Position numbers and translations under genes: made by a program | Part shown: positions 6,673 through 8,907 of the stretch, one piece after another | How the letters are laid out: each line of letters opens with the position of its first letter | How positions within the stretch are numbered: the first letter of the stretch is position 1 | Notes under the pieces: model-generated | What the model was told of the DNA's origin: nothing | What the model saw: only the letters and a program-made list of their open reading frames with translations | Databases searched by the model: none | DNA from: Reyranella sp. | GTDB taxonomy: Bacteria > Pseudomonadota > Alphaproteobacteria > Reyranellales > Reyranellaceae | Reading direction: 5' to 3' | DNA: 8,907 bases | NCBI GenBank assembly: GCA_016780605.1 | Contig: JADHLS010000166.1 | Span: forward strand, 1 to 8,907

Positions 6673-6711
6673 GGTGGGGTCACCCCTCGCACAACGGGGA
6701 ATAACCCGACC
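6673..6711. repeat. Imperfect palindrome in the gap between receptor and lyase genes
   Basis: In the 93-nt gap, GGT(6673)-G-GGGT-CA-CCCC is mirrored by GGGG-AATA-ACCC-G-ACC(6711) around a 9-nt loop TCGCACAAC. Arms of 3, 4 and 4 bp are separated by a mismatch and a small internal loop. The minus-strand text TTATTCCCCGTTGTGCGAGGGGTGACC loosely recalls the start of the repeat at 501-573 (TCATCCCGAGCACAGCGAGGGACC). It could be a degenerate relative, or an mRNA hairpin that tunes expression of the downstream lyase relative to the receptor. Confidence 0.4.
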
Positions 6712-6728
6712 GTTGCTCATGCGTTGGC

Positions 6729-7703
6729 CTAGCTGGGTTTGATATTGCCCTTGGTGATGACGTCGGCCCAGCGCTTCATCTCGACCGGCATCCTGGCCAC
6801 GACCTCGGCCTGCGGACCGCCGGCGGGCACAATGCCGAGCTTCAGCATCTTCTGGCGGAAGCCCGGGTCGCTGACGACCTCGTTGCCGGTCTCGTTCAGC
6901 TTCTTCTGGATGTCGGTCGTCACCGCCTTGGGCGCAAACAGCGTGTAGTTGGTGGCGGATTCGAAATCCGGCACGCCCGCTTCCGCCATGGTCGGCACCT
7001 CCGGCAGCAACGGCGAGCGCGCCTTGCTGGTGACGGCAAGACAGCGCACCTTGCCAGCGGCGATGTTGGGCAGATGGGCCAGCACGTTGTCGATCGATAC
7101 TTGCACGCGGCCCTCGTAGAGGTCGGCCTGGAAGAAGCTGGTGCCCTTGTAGGGCACATGGGTCATCTCCGCGCCCGTCATCTGATTCAGCATCTCGTAG
7201 TTGAGATGAATGAGGCCGCCGTAGCCCGACGAGGCATAGGAAAGCTTGCCGGGATTGGCCTTGGCGTAGGCGATCAACTCCTGGACATCCTTCACCGCCA
7301 GGCTCGGCGTCACCAGCACGGCCACCGTGCCGTTGCCGATCTCCAGGATCGGCACGAAATCCTTGGCCATGTCGAAGCTGAGGTTCTGATGGAAGTAGGG
7401 CGCGATCGAGTAATCGACCATGCTCCCCACCATCAGCGTGTAGCCGTCGGCCGGGCTTCTCGCCAACGCCGCCGCGCCGATGGTGGCGCCGGCGCCCGGC
7501 TGGTTGTCGACCACGATCACCTGGTTGAGCTTCGACGACACGCCCTCGGAGAAGGCCCGCGTCACGGTGTCGATGCCGCCGCCCGGTGGATAGGGCGCGA
7601 TCATGCGGATCTGCTTGGACGGCCACGCCTGCGCCCGCACCGCTGAAGGCGCCGCCACCAGGGCGCCAGCCGCCATCAGCCCACGGCGGGAAATCATCGA
7701 CAT
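6729..7703 (-). CDS. Second Bug-family (TctC-like) receptor, Tat-exported
   Basis: A 324-residue periplasmic solute-binding protein. The twin-arginine signal is ISRRGLM (4-10) followed by an Ala-rich core, with cleavage near VRA-Q25 or AQA-W27. The mature start WPSKQIRMIAPYPPGGGIDTVTR is typical of Bug proteins, as are SPADGYTLMVGS, THVPYKGTSFFQADLYEG and EVPTMAEAGVPDFE. The ligand is unknown. The PYPPGGGID entry differs from the VPGGPGGVTD of the receptor at 1090-2076, so the two are paralogues with probably different ligands, not a recent duplication. ATG 7703 is chosen because AGGAG lies 7 nt upstream; ATG 7697 would leave 13 nt. The open frame extends to 7829, but that part overlaps the GFA gene. 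It is 10 nt downstream of the GFA gene. Confidence 0.92.
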   Translation of the reverse strand: MSMISRRGLMAAGALVAAPSAVRAQAWPSKQIRMIAPYPPGGGIDTVTRAFSEGVSSKLNQVIVVDNQPGAGATIGAAALARSPADGYTLMVGSMVDYSIAPYFHQNLSFDMAKDFVPILEIGNGTVAVLVTPSLAVKDVQELIAYAKANPGKLSYASSGYGGLIHLNYEMLNQMTGAEMTHVPYKGTSFFQADLYEGRVQVSIDNVLAHLPNIAAGKVRCLAVTSKARSPLLPEVPTMAEAGVPDFESATNYTLFAPKAVTTDIQKKLNETGNEVVSDPGFRQKMLKLGIVPAGGPQAEVVARMPVEMKRWADVITKGNIKPS

Positions 7704-7708
7704 CGATA

Positions 7709-7716
7709 GGCTCCTA
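7709..7716 (-). promoter_or_regulatory. Ribosome site overlapping the upstream stop codon
   Basis: On the minus strand the GFA stop TAG (7716-7714) is directly followed by GAG, so the AGGAG ribosome site of the second Bug receptor uses the last two bases of the stop codon. This arrangement usually couples translation of the two genes and supports a single transcript. Confidence 0.6.
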
Positions 7717-8070
7717 CTGACTGCGGCCATCCCACGGCTTGGGGCTGAGCTTATCGACGTCGATGGCTTCGACACAACGAAGATTGATGCCGACCATCGG
7801 CGAGCCGTCGGGGCCGGTGCCCTCGGCATAGCTCTCGATGCCGCAGCTCGTGCAGAAGCGATGGTGCAGCACCTTCTTGTTGAACAAATAGTCGCCTTGC
7901 TCCCCCGCGCCCTTGTTCAAATTGAACTTGGCCTTGGGCGCGAAGGCCCACACCGCACCGAGCTTGGTGCAGATCGTGCAGTTGCATTTTAGCGCCTGAT
8001 CGGTGTCGATCTCGACGGTATAGGCGACGGCGCCGCAGTGGCAGCTTCCGCCATAGGTCCGCGCGGCCAA
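7714..8070 (-). CDS. GFA/CENP-V family zinc-binding protein
   Basis: A 118-residue protein of the family named after glutathione-dependent formaldehyde-activating enzyme. Its zinc ligands are visible in order: C10-H-C12-G, C29-N-C31-T-I-C34, and F-C73-T-S-C76-G. Most family members are uncharacterised; some bind glutathione adducts of aldehydes, so a role beside an aldehyde dehydrogenase is plausible but unproven. I chose the TTG at 8070 because a near-perfect AGGGAGGA ribosome site (8075-8082, minus strand) stands 4 nt upstream and the protein then begins just before the conserved YGGSCHCG. The alternative GTG at 8103 overlaps the dehydrogenase stop by one base, lacks a clear ribosome site, and would place the AGGGAGGA inside the coding region. 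No membrane or signal segment, so it is probably cytoplasmic. Confidence 0.85.
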   Translation of the reverse strand: MAARTYGGSCHCGAVAYTVEIDTDQALKCNCTICTKLGAVWAFAPKAKFNLNKGAGEQGDYLFNKKVLHHRFCTSCGIESYAEGTGPDGSPMVGINLRCVEAIDVDKLSPKPWDGRSQ

Positions 8071-8074
8071 TGTT

Positions 8075-8082
8075 TCCTCCCT
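8075..8082 (-). promoter_or_regulatory. Strong ribosome site deciding a TTG start
   Basis: AGGGAGGA on the minus strand, 4 nt before TTG 8070. It lies in the 32-nt gap after the dehydrogenase stop and favours TTG over GTG 8103 for the GFA gene. Confidence 0.6.
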
Positions 8083-8102
8083 GGTTGGCAGCAATGCTGT
8101 CA

Positions 8103-8907
8103 CTAACCCGGCCAGGGCAGCGACCAGGTCTTTACATTGGTGAAGCTCTTCATGGCTTCAAGGACTCCTTCCTTGTAGCCCAACCCGGAATCCTTGATGC
8201 CGCCGAAGGGCGACATCTCGATGCGATAGCCCGGCACCTCCCAGACATTGACCGTGCCGACCTGCAGCTCATCGACGAAGCGCGTGATGTAGTCCAGCCG
8301 GTCGGTGCACACACCCGATGACAGGCCGTAGGCCGTGCCGTTGGAGACCTTGATGGCGTGGTCGATGTCCTTGACGCGGATGACCGGGATGGCCGGCCCG
8401 AAGGTCTCCTCGCGCACCAACTCGCAGCCGGGATCGACATGGTCGACCACCGTCGGCGGAAACAGCGCCCCCCGGCGGTCATTACCGTGCAGCAGCCTGG
8501 CGCCGTGCTTCGCCACGGCCTCACTGACGCGATTCTGGAACAGCGTCGCGGCGCGCTCGTGGATCACCGTGCCGACGTCAGTCTCTGGATCAAGCGGATC
8601 GCCGGCCTTGAGCTTCTTGGCTTTGGCCAGCACGCGGTCGACGAAGGCGTCGGCCACGCTCTCGATCACGATGATGCGCTTGACCGCTGTGCAACGCTGG
8701 CCCGAGTTCTTGGTGGCGCCGGCGACCGCGAGCTCGGCCGCCTTGTCGAGGTCGGCATCCTCCATGACGATCAGCGGATCGTTGCCGCCCAGCTCGAGCA
8801 CCAGCCGCTTGTAGCCCGCGGTGGCGGCGATGTGCTTGCCGACCCGCACCGAGCCCGTGAAGGTGATCAGGTCGGCGTGGGGATCGGTGATCATGGCATC
8901 GCCGATG
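8103..8907 (-). CDS. phnY: Phosphonoacetaldehyde dehydrogenase-like (PhnY family), N-terminus outside window
   Basis: The C-terminal 267 residues of an NAD(P)-dependent aldehyde dehydrogenase; the frame continues past the right edge, so the M at 8894 is internal. In visible numbering the general base is E38 ([10 protein letters not shown]) and the nucleophile C72 ([11 protein letters not shown]). Also present are [45 protein letters not shown] (positions near 8220-8270), and an [22 protein letters not shown] tail. The [25 protein letters not shown] and [12 protein letters not shown] stretches closely match Sinorhizobium meliloti PhnY as I remember it, an enzyme that oxidises phosphonoacetaldehyde to phosphonoacetate during 2-aminoethylphosphonate breakdown. 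The assignment rests on recalled similarity, and the partner genes phnW and phnA are not visible here. A related short-chain aldehyde substrate is the main alternative. It heads the visible part of the GFA-receptor-lyase cluster. Confidence 0.75.
   Translation of the reverse strand, partial: IGDAMITDPHADLITFTGSVRVGKHIAATAGYKRLVLELGGNDPLIVMEDADLDKAAELAVAGATKNSGQRCTAVKRIIVIESVADAFVDRVLAKAKKLKAGDPLDPETDVGTVIHERAATLFQNRVSEAVAKHGARLLHGNDRRGALFPPTVVDHVDPGCELVREETFGPAIPVIRVKDIDHAIKVSNGTAYGLSSGVCTDRLDYITRFVDELQVGTVNVWEVPGYRIEMSPFGGIKDSGLGYKEGVLEAMKSFTNVKTWSLPWPG

Overview
This is a GC-rich window with dense gene packing, short Tat-type signals and several Bug-family solute receptors. The combination of a class III adenylate cyclase carrying TolB-like and TPR regions, a dimethylglycine/sarcosine dehydrogenase-type GcvT domain, orphan Bug receptors and a PhnY-type dehydrogenase suggests a free-living or soil alphaproteobacterium, for example of the Rhodospirillales/Reyranella or Rhizobiales kind. 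The lineage is an inference from gene content; no rRNA or tRNA is present to confirm it.

Layout from left to right. (1) Positions 1-492 (+) hold the 3' end of a GcvT-domain oxidoreductase. (2) A nested palindromic intergenic repeat (501-573) lies between this gene and the gene converging on it. (3) A minus-strand cluster reads 3574 -> 580: an EthA-like flavin monooxygenase, a Tat-exported Bug receptor and a MarR regulator, with gaps of 16 and 9 nt. This looks like one operon. (4) An 84-nt divergent control region (3575-3658) with a GGCAACCG direct repeat separates it from a plus-strand adenylate cyclase (3659-5407). A small exported four-cysteine protein of unknown function follows (5461-5799). 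(5) A second minus-strand cluster enters from the right edge: a PhnY-like phosphonoacetaldehyde dehydrogenase (partial), a GFA/CENP-V zinc protein, a second Bug receptor and an isocitrate lyase/PEP mutase superfamily enzyme, ending at 5811.

How the genes may work together. The left cluster looks like a catabolic unit: a periplasmic receptor for an organic acid, a Baeyer-Villiger-type oxygenase and a MarR-type repressor. The right cluster pairs an aldehyde dehydrogenase very similar to PhnY with another receptor, a GFA-family protein and a C-C or C-P bond lyase-superfamily enzyme, which suggests small-aldehyde or phosphonate carbon use. Neither Bug receptor has tripartite tricarboxylate transporter membrane genes (tctA/tctB) beside it. 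I found no CRISPR array, insertion sequence, tRNA or rRNA. I did not find a convincing wholly new system. The items most worth a second look are the monooxygenase operon with its divergent control region, the PhnY-led cluster, and the unknown four-cysteine exported protein.
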